Below are positions 33,448 to 42,901 of a stretch of 64,000 nt of DNA, piece by piece. The notes under the pieces were generated by a model. That model was not told the DNA's origin and searched no databases. It worked only from the letters and a program-made list of their open reading frames with translations. The first letter of the stretch is position 1. Every line of letters begins with the position of its first letter. The stretch is from Bin87 sp963663945 (GTDB taxonomy: Bacteria; Chloroflexota; Dehalococcoidia; Lucifugimonadales; UBA3495). Where the stretch lies: contig OY760687.1 of NCBI GenBank assembly GCA_963663945.1, forward strand, positions 1,612,001-1,676,000. The letters are read 5' to 3'. The translations under genes were made by a program, and so were the position numbers.

Positions 33448-34722
33448 TCAAGCGCGGGCCGGCTCGGGGGCGTTGGGATTGCGGAGGGGGATCACGAAGA
33501 TGATCGCCGCAGTGATGAGGGTCAGGATGCCGGCATAGTAGTACACCGTGCCGTAGCTGCCCCAGTAGTCGATGATGAAAGATGCCAGGAACGGGGAGCC
33601 GATGCCTATAACGCCGTTGATGCCGAACAGCAGCCCTATGGCGGTGGCTTCAGTGCCCTGGCCGACGTAGTCCAATACGGAGGCCTGGATGATCTGGTGC
33701 AGGGCGAAGCTGAAGAGGCCGAGGCCGGCCATGATGGGGATGAGGAGGAGGCTGGATCCGACGCTGACCACAGCCAGCGACAGGAGCGCAGCGGCGACGA
33801 AACCGGGGGCGAGAACCGCCTTGCGTCCGAACTTGTCGGACATCCAGCCCAATACCGGCGCGGAGACGATGCCCATGCCCGTCAGGAGAGCGTAGTAGAC
33901 GCCAGCTTCAAGGGTGCTCATGCCGAGGGTCTCGCGGAGGTAGAAGGGCGTCCAGTTGAACAGCGCGTTCAGTCCGATGCCCCGGAGGAGTGCCGCGAAT
34001 ATGAGGGCCATGACCACGGGGTTCTTGAGCAGGGCGGCGGCGCTGACGAACTGCTCGCCGAGACTCCGGACGCGTATGCCGTCGTCCTCGCGCCCGAGAC
34101 CGCGCAAAGACCACCAGACGAAAAAGGCCATGAACACGGCGAGTCCGGCGTAAATGAAGAACACGTGCCGCCAGATGATGAAGCTTGCCCCCAGCAACGC
34201 GCCCGCAATGATTGGCCCGCTGACGTTGCCCAGGTTTGAGCCAAACCCGTGCATTGAGATCGCGAATCCGCGACGGTCCGGGAACCGCTGGGAGATGGCG
34301 GCCGCGGACGGCAGGTGCCACAGGGATCCCGGCATGGACATGAAGAACACGACCACCACCAGAAGGGCAAACGTGGGTGAGCCTCCGATGGCGGCGAAGG
34401 TTATTGCGTGGCCCAGCATGCACATCGTGAGGATGATGCCCCAATAGGACTTGAGGCGGTCAATGAACGGGCCACCGCCGAGGCTGGTGGCGCTGGAGCC
34501 GCCCTGGCGCACGGCGAAGAGGGTGGCGGTCCGGACGGTGCCCAGCCCCATGGCCGCAGCGATTTCGGTGATCAGGAGGGGGAAGCCCTGGTCGAACATG
34601 TGGGACAGGCCGTGTCCCACCGAGAGGCTGCCGAGGACAAACGCGCGGTTGTTCTTGATGCCGGGGACCTGGGGTGCTACGGGAGCTGCGGTGGTCAAAG
34701 AGCCTCCACTGCGCCATGCCAT
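33448..34722 (-). CDS. MFS transporter
   Basis: 424 aa, about 12 hydrophobic segments. MFS features include GGGPFIDRLKSYWG after TM2 and GWMSDKFGRKAVLAPG in the second half; the SAAAISQRFPDRRGFAISMHGFGSNLGNVSGP region resembles NNP/oxalate-formate-like anion carriers. The substrate is unknown. It is divergent from aprB, which starts 199 nt away. Confidence 0.83.
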   Translation of the reverse strand: MAWRSGGSLTTAAPVAPQVPGIKNNRAFVLGSLSVGHGLSHMFDQGFPLLITEIAAAMGLGTVRTATLFAVRQGGSSATSLGGGPFIDRLKSYWGIILTMCMLGHAITFAAIGGSPTFALLVVVVFFMSMPGSLWHLPSAAAISQRFPDRRGFAISMHGFGSNLGNVSGPIIAGALLGASFIIWRHVFFIYAGLAVFMAFFVWWSLRGLGREDDGIRVRSLGEQFVSAAALLKNPVVMALIFAALLRGIGLNALFNWTPFYLRETLGMSTLEAGVYYALLTGMGIVSAPVLGWMSDKFGRKAVLAPGFVAAALLSLAVVSVGSSLLLIPIMAGLGLFSFALHQIIQASVLDYVGQGTEATAIGLLFGINGVIGIGSPFLASFIIDYWGSYGTVYYYAGILTLITAAIIFVIPLRNPNAPEPARA

Positions 34723-34859
34723 GGCGTGGGGCGATTGTAGCGGGGAGGTGGGGGTGGGGCAAGGATGGCGGGGCGCGACGGCAACAGGTGGATGCTGGCA
34801 GCACTCACGGAATCGATTTGCACGCCATCAGCCGTGCGACCTTTATGGTAGTTTGATGC

Positions 34860-34865
34860 TACAAT
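34860..34865 (+). promoter_or_regulatory. Candidate -10 element of aprB
   Basis: TACAAT, 57 nt before the aprB GTG start. No good -35 box; a GAGGAG ribosome site lies just before the GTG. Confidence 0.4.
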
Positions 34866-34921
34866 GCGCGGCAGATTTTTGCCGCCGGGCGGACGCTGCC
34901 GCCCACTTTGAGGAGTGATCA

Positions 34922-35362
34922 GTGCCTACCTATGTTGATCCGTCCGCCTGCAACGCCTGCGCCGGCGTGCATGGCGGCCCGCAGTGTGTCTATATTTGTC
35001 CGAACGACCTGATGGTCCTGGATGGCATGGTGAACAAGGGCAGCAACCAGGAGCCAGACATGTGCTCCGAGTGCTACGCCTGCGTGAAACTCTGCCCGGA
35101 GAACGCCATTCACGTGCGCGGCTACGCCGACTTCGTGCCGCTGGGCGCGGAGGTGCAGCCGCATTACGAAGGGCAGGACATCGTCTGGGACGTCACGTTC
35201 CGGGACGGGCGTACGGAACACTTCCGGTTCGCTTCCCGCTCCACACCGTGGGGAAGCATCGACCCGTATGCGACCGTGGGCCCGGCCGACGCCGATGCCC
35301 TGCGCACTCAGGTTCTGTTCGGGGAACCGGAGTATCTGATGCTGCCCGAGGAGAGCGCTTAG
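34922..35362 (+). CDS. aprB: Adenylylsulfate reductase beta-like subunit (orphan)
   Basis: 146 aa from a GTG at 34922 with GAGGAG just upstream. The N-terminus is AprB-like (PTYVDPSACNACAGVHGGPQCVYICPNDLMVLDG), followed by NQEPDMCSECYACVKLCPENAIHVRGYADFVPLGAEVQP, giving the ligands of two [4Fe-4S] clusters. In dissimilatory sulfur metabolism AprB passes electrons to the AprA flavoprotein, which interconverts APS and sulfite. No aprA is present: a strong terminator follows at 35404 and the next gene is an MFS transporter on the other strand. It may partner a remote AprA or serve as a different ferredoxin. Confidence 0.85.
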   Translation: MPTYVDPSACNACAGVHGGPQCVYICPNDLMVLDGMVNKGSNQEPDMCSECYACVKLCPENAIHVRGYADFVPLGAEVQPHYEGQDIVWDVTFRDGRTEHFRFASRSTPWGSIDPYATVGPADADALRTQVLFGEPEYLMLPEESA

Positions 35363-35403
35363 CGGCTCCGCCAACGAGCGGCGCGAATTCCCCAGTATAT
35401 TGG

Positions 35404-35433
35404 GCCGGCTCTGCAAGTGCGGAGCCGGCTTTT
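35404..35433 (+). terminator. Intrinsic terminator after aprB
   Basis: 11-bp stem (GCCGGCTCTGC / GCGGAGCCGGC, one G-U pair) with an AAGT loop and TTTT. It shows that aprB is transcribed without a downstream aprA. Confidence 0.9.
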
Positions 35434-35632
35434 ATTGTTGCTGGCGCCGTTGGGTTCCGGCTCACGGCCGGAATGGCGAGCGGCAGCTTGGATCATGGCG
35501 TAGTCACTGTGGCTGGCAACCACGCGCCAGTGCCGGGCTGATCACCCATATTGAGGGCGTCACAATATGGGGCGACCACGGTAACGCGCATTACGGTCGG
35601 AAAACCGCTGCCGCCGGCGGACGGTCGGCCCG

Positions 35633-37075
35633 TTACGAACTGCTCCGTGGCTGGCGGGCCCGGATCGCGAAGGCTATCGCCGCTGCCGCCGCAGTACACG
35701 CGCCGATACGAAAGACGTCGCGGTAAGCCAGCAGGAAGGCCGCGTCTGTGGTACGGCTCGCCGCGTACAGTTCGCTGAGGGCTGAGAATACAGCCCCGAC
35801 AATCGCGACACAGAGCACTGTGCCAGAGGCCTGGGCCAGGGACATCGCGCCCGAAGCGGTGCCGTAGCGTTCCGAAGGGACGGTGCCCAGCATCAGGGCG
35901 TAGGCGGCAGACTGGTACCAGCCCACGCCGAGACCCACCGCCGCGATTCCAACGGCCGGATGCCAGACGGCGGAGTTCCCGTCCAGCATCGACATGGTGA
36001 ATAGGCCTACTGCGGACATGAGCAGACCGGCCGCCCCCACCGGACGCACGCCCCAGCGGTCGCATAGCCAGCCGCCGACGGGCGACGAGAGAATGTTGGA
36101 GGCCGACATGACGGCCAGCATGATGCCTAAGGTCACCGGGCCGCGGCCCAGGGCATCCGTGATGTAGAACGGGAAGATGAACCAGATGACGAACTGCGAG
36201 AAGTGGCCCAGGAACATGGCACCGACGGCGGTCTGGAAGCCGGACAACCTCACCAGCGCGCCGGGCAGCACCGGGGCCGCGGCGGATCGCTCGACGCGGA
36301 TCAGGGCAACAAGGATCGGCGGGGATGCGGCGAGAAGGGCGAGCACTGGTATCGACGTCCAGCCGATGGCCTGGCCCAGGCGCAGTCCGATCATGAGACA
36401 CAGCAGGAGGGATAAGACGAGAGCGGAGCCGGGCAGGTCGAACCGGGGTTTTTCAGCGGTGGTTGTCTGGTTTCCGAGCGTTCTCGGTATGGAGAACAGC
36501 CCGACCACGAGGGCGAGGCCGGCCAGCGGCAGCCGACCGGCGAATACCGCCGGCCAGTCGAACAGTTGAATCAGAGGACCGGCGCCCAGCGTGGAAGTGA
36601 CCATACCGAGGGCGAGGCTGGCCGAGGTGAACCCCATGGATAGACCGCGGCGATGCTCCGGGAAGACCGAGGCGGCAATGGCGGGGGCGGTGCTGTACAG
36701 GCAGCCGGTTCCCAGTGCCTGGAGGACGCGGAAACCCACCAGCACCTCGAGGGTCGGCGATAGGGCAAGGCAGACCATGGACACGAGGTAGGTTGTCGTC
36801 CCGAAAAGGTAGACCAGCCTGAGGCCGAAGCGGTCGGCGAATGCACCGGAACCCAGCGCAAGGCCTGCCCGGGTCGCGATGAAAACGACGATCACCCATT
36901 GGACCGAGGCCAGGTCGGTGTCGAAGGCATCGCGCATGGCCGGCAGGCCAACGTTGACCGCGAAGTCCAGGGACGCCAGGACCATCCCCAAGGCGGCAGC
37001 GGATGCCAGCAATACAACGCGCCAAGTGATCCGACCGGACGCCGCAGGCGCGTTGGTGTCGGACTGGGCGCGCAT
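35633..37075 (-). CDS. MFS transporter, DHA2-like (14-TM type)
   Basis: 480 aa with roughly 13-14 hydrophobic segments. MFS motif GAFADRFGLRLVYLFG, the antiporter-type GFRVLQALGTGCLYSTAPAIAASVFPEHRRG, and GGWLCDRWGVRPVGAAG in the second half. This resembles drug efflux DHA2 proteins. The substrate is unknown. It stands alone on the minus strand. Confidence 0.85.
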   Translation of the reverse strand: MRAQSDTNAPAASGRITWRVVLLASAAALGMVLASLDFAVNVGLPAMRDAFDTDLASVQWVIVVFIATRAGLALGSGAFADRFGLRLVYLFGTTTYLVSMVCLALSPTLEVLVGFRVLQALGTGCLYSTAPAIAASVFPEHRRGLSMGFTSASLALGMVTSTLGAGPLIQLFDWPAVFAGRLPLAGLALVVGLFSIPRTLGNQTTTAEKPRFDLPGSALVLSLLLCLMIGLRLGQAIGWTSIPVLALLAASPPILVALIRVERSAAAPVLPGALVRLSGFQTAVGAMFLGHFSQFVIWFIFPFYITDALGRGPVTLGIMLAVMSASNILSSPVGGWLCDRWGVRPVGAAGLLMSAVGLFTMSMLDGNSAVWHPAVGIAAVGLGVGWYQSAAYALMLGTVPSERYGTASGAMSLAQASGTVLCVAIVGAVFSALSELYAASRTTDAAFLLAYRDVFRIGACTAAAAAIAFAIRARQPRSSS

Positions 37076-37232
37076 GGCGGTTGATTGTACGCCATGCGGG
37101 GAAGACGCGATGAATGCCGGTCGAACGAGCCGGCATTCGTGGCGCTATCTCAATAACAGGCAGGACTGGATGAGTCGCTCCATCCTGGGAGTTCGGAGCG
37201 GAGCGGATTTGCGGCAGTATCTAGCGCGGGTC

Positions 37233-39080
37233 TTACGCCAGGCCGTGTTCGGCGAGGACGGGGCGGATCGCTTCGACCAGGGGTGCCAGGTACTCGTTCC
37301 AATCGCCGACGATTCCATAGTCGGCGGCGCGGAAGATGGCCGCCCGGTGGTTGCGGTTGATGGCGAGAATCACGCCGGCCTTCTGGATGCCTACGGTGTG
37401 GTTGAACGCGCCCCGGATGCCCACGGCGAGGTACACCTGCGGCGCGATGGTGCGGCCGCTGATGCCCACCTGGATGTGGTGCGGCAGCCAGCCGGAGTGG
37501 ACCACGTTGCGGGTGGTGCAGATGGACGCGCCGATGCTGGACGCCAGTTGCTGGGCGGCCGGCACGCTCTCTTCGCCGATGCCCATGCCGAGGCCGACGA
37601 CGACTTCTGCTGATGTGAGTTCCAGCGCCCCGTGCTCATCAGAGAAATGCTCGCTGACGAGTGTGACGTCGACATCGCCGGTGGGTGTTGCGGAGATTGC
37701 CTCGACTGCCGCGGTTGCGCCGGTTTCGGGCGCGCCGGGAGACAGGACGCCGGGGCGAAGCGTGACCAGGTTGGGGAGCGTCTTGGAGAGGATGGGTGCC
37801 ACCACGTTGCCGCCCAGGGCCGGCTTCAGCTGGACCAGCTGGCCGTCGTCGTTGATCTCGAGGTCGATGGCGTCGCCGGTGAGGCCAAGACGGCGGCGGG
37901 CGGCGATGCGTGCGGCCAGGTCACGTCCATCGGCGGTGGCGGCGAACAGGATGGCGTAAGGTGGCTGCTCGCCGATGGCGTCGGAGAGGGCGCGGGAGAC
38001 CCCCCGGCCGCACAGGACGCCCAGGTTGCCAGTGTCCAGCGTGAGGACGCGGTCAGCGCCGGCTTCTGCCAACTGCGTGGTGACATCCGACGACGACTGG
38101 CCGTCCTGGATGACGACGGCGACCACCTCGCTCTGGGTGATGGGGGTGAGGGCGCGTGCCTTGCTGAGCATCTCGAGGGTGACCTGGCGCACGCCGTCGG
38201 CCGCCAGTTCCGCGACCACCCAGATGCTGCGGTCGCCGCCGGCGTAGCGGGGCAGGGTGGCGTCGGTGGAGGCAGAACCGGCGTCGGCGGCCAGGGCGGC
38301 CAGCCGGTCACGGAGCATGTCGGCGACCTGGCGGGCTGCATCTTCAGGGGTCTCGTCCCGGATCACTACGGCGAGACGGTCGGGTTCGACGAGGCGGATG
38401 TCTTCGACCCAGGTGGGTGAGCCGTCGAGGCCGAACAGGGAGAGATCGTCGGTCAGGTCGGCGCACGTAAGCTGTTCGACCGTGCGCTCCTGGGCCTCGG
38501 TCATCTCCTCACGGCCGGGATAGCGTTCCTGGCCGGCGCCCTCGGTGACGCAGACCACGGCAGGCAGCGGGCACTCGATGACCTGGTAACCCTCGTCGGT
38601 GGCGCGTTCGGCGACGATGCGATTGCCGGGTCGGTCAATTTCCAGCTTGCGCACGTTGCTGATGTGGGGCAGGTCCATCAACTCGGCGACCTCGGGTCCG
38701 ACCTGACCGGTCTCGGCATCGCTGCTGTTGCGTCCGCATACGATGAGGTCGGGTGACTCGCGCTGCAGGGCCAACGCGAGAGCCTGCGCGGTGGCCAGGG
38801 TGTCGCTGCCGGCGAGGGCGCGGTCGGAGAGCAGGATGCCGCGGTCGGCTCCCAGAGCGTAGCACTGGGTCAGCCCCTCGGCGGCGTTGGGCGGGCCCAT
38901 GGACAATGCGATGACGCTGTCTTCAGGGTCGGCCTTGAGGTCGACGGCCATGTTTATGCCGAGCAGGTCGAAGGGATTGATCTCGGACGGGACACCCTCG
39001 CGCTGGATTACCTTGTTCTCGTAGTCAAACTCGATGCGGGAGACGACGGGGACGAACTTGACGCAGACCGCGATTTTCAT
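37233..39080 (-). CDS. Electron transfer flavoprotein, fused beta-alpha subunits
   Basis: 615 aa encoding both ETF subunits. EtfB-like half (1-~265): KIAVCVKFVP, NPFDLLGINMAVDLKADP, LIVCGRNSSDAETGQVGPEVAELM (AMP/FAD region). EtfA-like half (~285-615): SIWVVAELAADGVRQVTLEMLSKAR, then the FAD-binding C-terminus GISGRTIAPQVYLAVGIRGAFNH and ADYGIVGDWNEYLAPLVEAI. In most bacteria these are two genes. ETF carries electrons from acyl-CoA or other dehydrogenases to the respiratory chain. It lies 25 nt downstream of pncB with AAGGAG before its ATG. Confidence 0.92.
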   Translation of the reverse strand: MKIAVCVKFVPVVSRIEFDYENKVIQREGVPSEINPFDLLGINMAVDLKADPEDSVIALSMGPPNAAEGLTQCYALGADRGILLSDRALAGSDTLATAQALALALQRESPDLIVCGRNSSDAETGQVGPEVAELMDLPHISNVRKLEIDRPGNRIVAERATDEGYQVIECPLPAVVCVTEGAGQERYPGREEMTEAQERTVEQLTCADLTDDLSLFGLDGSPTWVEDIRLVEPDRLAVVIRDETPEDAARQVADMLRDRLAALAADAGSASTDATLPRYAGGDRSIWVVAELAADGVRQVTLEMLSKARALTPITQSEVVAVVIQDGQSSSDVTTQLAEAGADRVLTLDTGNLGVLCGRGVSRALSDAIGEQPPYAILFAATADGRDLAARIAARRRLGLTGDAIDLEINDDGQLVQLKPALGGNVVAPILSKTLPNLVTLRPGVLSPGAPETGATAAVEAISATPTGDVDVTLVSEHFSDEHGALELTSAEVVVGLGMGIGEESVPAAQQLASSIGASICTTRNVVHSGWLPHHIQVGISGRTIAPQVYLAVGIRGAFNHTVGIQKAGVILAINRNHRAAIFRAADYGIVGDWNEYLAPLVEAIRPVLAEHGLA

Positions 39081-39105
39081 CGGATTTGGGCTCCTTGGCG
39101 GGAAA

Positions 39106-40491
39106 CTAAGGTACGGCGGCGGTCAGCCGGCCGCGGATCTGGGACTCCAAGAGACTGAGGTCCTCGCTGATTGACACGGGGAAGTGGTCACGTTGGCGGA
39201 GGCGACGGTGCGCCTGGGGCAGACGGGAAAGGCCGCCGGCCACGCGCTGGCGGGCTTCGGCGATGTCGCTGGGCGGGATGGTGCGACGGCCGTCCTGCAT
39301 CGCCACAGCCAACAACGGGTCTCCCGATGTTGGGGTTTCGGTGGAGAGGCCGATGACGTCGGCGGACATCATGCCCTGCGTGTCGTGATGGCGGAAGACC
39401 TGCTTGGCGGCGGGTAGTGACTCCTTGCCCTCGCTGAGCTTCATCACTGGCCGGCCGTTGTAGCTGACCATCTTGTAGACCATGTCGCAGTAGGGTGCGT
39501 CGGCGGAAACGCCCACGCGGGTACCCACGCCGAACATGTCGATAGGTGCGCCGCCCGCGACGAGGCGGTCGATTGCGTATTCGTCGAGTCCACCGCTGGC
39601 GACAATGCGGACATATTCAAGGCCGGCGTCATCGAGGATGCGCCGCACCTGGCGGCTGAGGGCGTCGAAATCGCCGGAGTCCAGCCGGACGCCGGTGAGT
39701 CGGTGGCCGGCGCTCTCCATCTCACGAGCGACCTCGACGGCCGCCTGGGCGCCGTTGACGGTGTCGTAGGTGTCCAGCAGAAGGATGCTGCGGTCGGGGA
39801 ACGCGCGGGAGTAGGCGCGGAAGGCGTCGATTTCGGCGTCGAAGCTGGTGATGTAGGAATGGGCCATCGTGCCGGTGGGCGGGATGCCGTAGCGGCGCGC
39901 GGCGAGGACGTTGCTGGTCGCGCCGAATCCGGCCATATAGGAGGCACGGGCCATCTTGAGGCTGGCCTCAGAGCCGTGGGTGCGGCGGGCGGCGAAATCG
40001 GCGATGGGCCGGCCCTGGGCAGCGTCAACGCAGCGGGCGGACTTGGTGGCCAGCAGGGTCTGGTACTGGACCTGGTTCATGACGATGGTTTCGGCCAACT
40101 GTGCGGCGATGATCGGGCCCGTGACCTCCAGGACCGGTTCATTGGGGAAGAACAGGCTGCCCTCGGGCATGGCGCGCACGCTGCCAGTGAACCGGAAACT
40201 GCTCAGGGATGTCAGGAAGTCCGCGGTGAAGATGCCGGTGCTGCGGAGGTACTCGATGCTGTCGGTGTCGAAGGACATGGCTTCCACACAGTCCAAGGCA
40301 TCGTCAACGCCGGCAGCGACCAGGTAGCCCCGGTCCGGCGGGTAGCCACGCACGTACAGGCTGAAAGTGGCCTCGCCGTTGATGCCCTCAGCAAAATAGG
40401 ACTGGGCCATGGTCAGCTCGTAGAGATCGGTCAGGAGACCGATTTCGCCGGCGGGCAACGGCAGGTATGGAGGCTGGCTGGAAAGGGTCAT
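39106..40491 (-). CDS. pncB: Nicotinate phosphoribosyltransferase
   Basis: 461 aa. NAPRTase features: LLTDLYELTMAQSYF at the N-terminus, FSLYVRGYPPDRGYLVAAGV, DFAARRTHG, GTMAHSYI and LDTYDTVNGAQAAVEVA, and VRLDSGDFDALSRQVRRILDDAGLE. It makes nicotinate mononucleotide in NAD salvage. The fused ETF follows within 25 nt on the same strand. The C-terminus (QRVAGGLSRLPQAHRRLRQRDHFPV) is the normal tail of this family. Confidence 0.95.
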   Translation of the reverse strand: MTLSSQPPYLPLPAGEIGLLTDLYELTMAQSYFAEGINGEATFSLYVRGYPPDRGYLVAAGVDDALDCVEAMSFDTDSIEYLRSTGIFTADFLTSLSSFRFTGSVRAMPEGSLFFPNEPVLEVTGPIIAAQLAETIVMNQVQYQTLLATKSARCVDAAQGRPIADFAARRTHGSEASLKMARASYMAGFGATSNVLAARRYGIPPTGTMAHSYITSFDAEIDAFRAYSRAFPDRSILLLDTYDTVNGAQAAVEVAREMESAGHRLTGVRLDSGDFDALSRQVRRILDDAGLEYVRIVASGGLDEYAIDRLVAGGAPIDMFGVGTRVGVSADAPYCDMVYKMVSYNGRPVMKLSEGKESLPAAKQVFRHHDTQGMMSADVIGLSTETPTSGDPLLAVAMQDGRRTIPPSDIAEARQRVAGGLSRLPQAHRRLRQRDHFPVSISEDLSLLESQIRGRLTAAVP

Positions 40492-40664
40492 GGGCGGGAA
40501 TCGTCTCGCGCCGTAACGCGGCGTTCGTGCGGGATACTGGCATTATCGGGCGGGGAGTCGGGGAGAGTCAAACGGGCCGCCAACGAGCGCGGCGCCAGCG
40601 ATCCGTATGGTATATTTAGGCGGCAATTTTGCCTTGAATTATTGGCCTGCAGGAGCACTTTACG

Positions 40665-41891
40665 ATGCCCGCCAGCGCAGATATCACCGCCATTTCCAAC
40701 GGTACCATCACTTCGCCGCAGGGATTTTCCGCCGGCGGCGTATTCATCGGCCTCAAGACGCGAGGCGAAGACAAGCTGGACCTGGCCATGCTGGTCTCGG
40801 ACAGCCCGTGCTCGATCGGCGGGGTGTTCACGACCTCGACGATACGGTCAGCGACCGTCGACCTGGACCGGGAACGAGTGGCGCGCGGGCAGGCTCGGGC
40901 GCTGATCGTGAACGCGGGGATCGCGAACACGTGCGTTGGCGCGCAGGGCTACAAGGATGCCGAAGAGATGACGCGGCTGGCGGCGGAAAAGCTTGGCCTT
41001 ACCGCCGAGGACGTGCTGGTTTGCAGCACCGGCGTCATCGGAGTCGAACTGCCCATGTCGTTGATCCGCTCCGGCGTGGGCGAGATTGCGTTGGATGACG
41101 ACGGCGGGCCCAAACTGGCGCGGGCGATGATGACCACGGACACGCATCCCAAGGAAACCGCGGTGTGTTTCACGGCGTCCACGGGGCAGACGATCACCAT
41201 CGGCGGCGTGGCCAAGGGGTCGGGAATGATCAACCCCAATATGGCCACGATGCTCTCGTTCGCGGCCACCGATGCCGCGGTTGACCCGGGGTTCCTGCAG
41301 ATGACGGTCAAGGCGGTTGCCGACGAGACCTACAACATGCTGACCGTGGATGGAGACAGCAGCACCAATGACACCTTCCTTGCGTTCGCCAACGGCCGGG
41401 CGGGCAATCCCGTCATTGACGAACGCGCTCCGGACGCCGAGGCGTTCACGACCGCGCTGCACCAGGTTTGCGCAAACCTGACGCGGATGCTGGCGCGGGA
41501 CGGCGAAGGCGCCACGCGGCTGCTCACCGTGCAGGTGGACGGCGCCAGGGACGCTATCGATGCGCGTAAGGCCGCGCTGACCATTGCGGGAAGCCCGTTG
41601 GTCAAGTCTGCGGTGTACGGCGCAGACCCCAACTGGGGACGGCTCATGATGGCGCTGGGCCGCAGCGGAGCCGAGGCAGTGGAGGAGAAGGTTGATCTGT
41701 TCGTCAACGGGGTTTGCATCATGGAAGCGGGAACGCCGATACCGTTCCACCGGGATGCGGTGGTGGCGCTGATGTCCGGCGAGCAGGTGGACTTCCGAGT
41801 CAGCCTGAACCTGGCGGCCGGGGCGGCGACGGCCTACGGTTGCGACCTCACCGAACAGTACGTCATCATCAACAGCGCATACACGACTTAG
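40665..41891 (+). CDS. argJ: Bifunctional glutamate N-acetyltransferase / amino-acid N-acetyltransferase
   Basis: 408 aa. ArgJ hallmarks: SPCSIGGVFTTS, the T-x-D-T segment MMTTDTHPKETA, the self-cleavage site KGSGMINPNMATML (cleavage before the conserved Thr gives alpha and beta chains), and DPNWGRLMMALGRSG. It recycles acetyl groups from N-acetylornithine to glutamate in arginine synthesis. A ribosome-site-like CAGGAG precedes the ATG. argB follows 83 nt downstream and a terminator closes the pair. Confidence 0.95.
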   Translation: MPASADITAISNGTITSPQGFSAGGVFIGLKTRGEDKLDLAMLVSDSPCSIGGVFTTSTIRSATVDLDRERVARGQARALIVNAGIANTCVGAQGYKDAEEMTRLAAEKLGLTAEDVLVCSTGVIGVELPMSLIRSGVGEIALDDDGGPKLARAMMTTDTHPKETAVCFTASTGQTITIGGVAKGSGMINPNMATMLSFAATDAAVDPGFLQMTVKAVADETYNMLTVDGDSSTNDTFLAFANGRAGNPVIDERAPDAEAFTTALHQVCANLTRMLARDGEGATRLLTVQVDGARDAIDARKAALTIAGSPLVKSAVYGADPNWGRLMMALGRSGAEAVEEKVDLFVNGVCIMEAGTPIPFHRDAVVALMSGEQVDFRVSLNLAAGAATAYGCDLTEQYVIINSAYTT

Positions 41892-41974
41892 TCACCGACC
41901 GCGCTATTGGCCCGGTATCGGTCGCGGCCCGTTCTGAATCCATTACTTGACACCGCAGGGTGAGGAATGCCGTC

Positions 41975-42778
41975 GTGTCACAGCAGTTCGCGGAGCCGCC
42001 CATAGTGGTCAAGATCGGCGGCAGCACCCTGGGCGGAAACGATACCTCTCTGCAGGACCTGGTGGCTCTGCACGCCTCCGGCAAGCCGGTGGTGATCGTT
42101 CACGGGGGCGGGAACGTCATCAGCGAGTGGATGCAGCGCCAGAACCTGGCTCCGAATTTCGTGAACGGGTTGCGAGTGACCGATGGCCCGTCGCTGGAGA
42201 TCGTGGTGGCCGTTCTGGGCGGGCTGGTGAACAAGGAACTCACCGCGCAGATGCAGAAGCTGGGAGCGCCCACCATCGGGATCAGCGGCATGGACGGGAA
42301 CCTGCTGCAGGCCCACGTGGCCAACCCCGAACTTGGATACGTGGGCGAGGTTACCGCCGTCGATCCGGAACCGGTGCGGGCGATCGTATCGGCGGGGTTC
42401 ATCCCAATGGTGTCGCCCATTGCGGTGGACGTCAGCCCGGACAGTGAGCACGCGGGTAAGCCGCTGAACGTTAACGGAGACACGGCGGCCGGCGCGTTGG
42501 CACACGCGCTGCGCGCGGAACGGATCATTTTCCTGACCGACGTGGCCGGGGTCATGGACAACGGAGGCCGGGTGATCCCGCGACTGGATGCGCGCGGAGC
42601 GGAACAGTTGCGGGCGTCCGGTGTGGCCCGGGGCGGAATGCTGCCGAAGCTGGCGGCGTGCCTGGACGCCCTGGCCGACGCGGCGGTCCCGATGGCGCAC
42701 ATCGTGGACGGACGGCAACCCGGCGCGGTGATGAACTGCGTGAACGAAAGGCCGGTGGGGACGCGAATAACGGCCTGA
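41975..42778 (+). CDS. argB: N-acetylglutamate kinase
   Basis: 267 aa from the GTG at 41975, which has GAGG about 9 nt upstream; an earlier in-frame GTG (41960) lacks a ribosome site. Amino-acid kinase motifs: VVKIGGSTLGG, VIVHGGGNVIS, the substrate region RVTDGPSLEIVVAVLGGLVNKEL and NINGDTAAGALA-like NVNGDTAAGALA, plus FLTDVAGVMDN. It phosphorylates N-acetylglutamate after ArgJ. Confidence 0.95.
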   Translation: MSQQFAEPPIVVKIGGSTLGGNDTSLQDLVALHASGKPVVIVHGGGNVISEWMQRQNLAPNFVNGLRVTDGPSLEIVVAVLGGLVNKELTAQMQKLGAPTIGISGMDGNLLQAHVANPELGYVGEVTAVDPEPVRAIVSAGFIPMVSPIAVDVSPDSEHAGKPLNVNGDTAAGALAHALRAERIIFLTDVAGVMDNGGRVIPRLDARGAEQLRASGVARGGMLPKLAACLDALADAAVPMAHIVDGRQPGAVMNCVNERPVGTRITA

Positions 42779-42807
42779 GAGCGGATTGGTTGGCGGCGAG
42801 GGCGTGG

Positions 42808-42827
42808 GTTCCTGCCTTCGCAGGAAC
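42808..42827. repeat. Dispersed REP-like hairpin repeat, copy 2
   Basis: Perfect 8-bp stem GTTCCTGC / GCAGGAAC with a CTTC loop, flanked by GTG and GACG, the same element as the degenerate copy at 14461-14485. Confidence 0.75.
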
Positions 42828-42847
42828 GACGTACACGTAGACAAACA

Positions 42848-42873
42848 GGGGCGGGTCAACGACCCGCCCCTTT
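42848..42873 (+). terminator. Intrinsic terminator after argB
   Basis: Perfect 9-bp stem GGGGCGGGT / ACCCGCCCC with a 5-nt loop, followed by TTT. It lies just before the convergent gene at 42902. Confidence 0.8.
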
Positions 42874-42901
42874 CGTCTCGGACCCGTAGACGAGGATTGC
42901 G

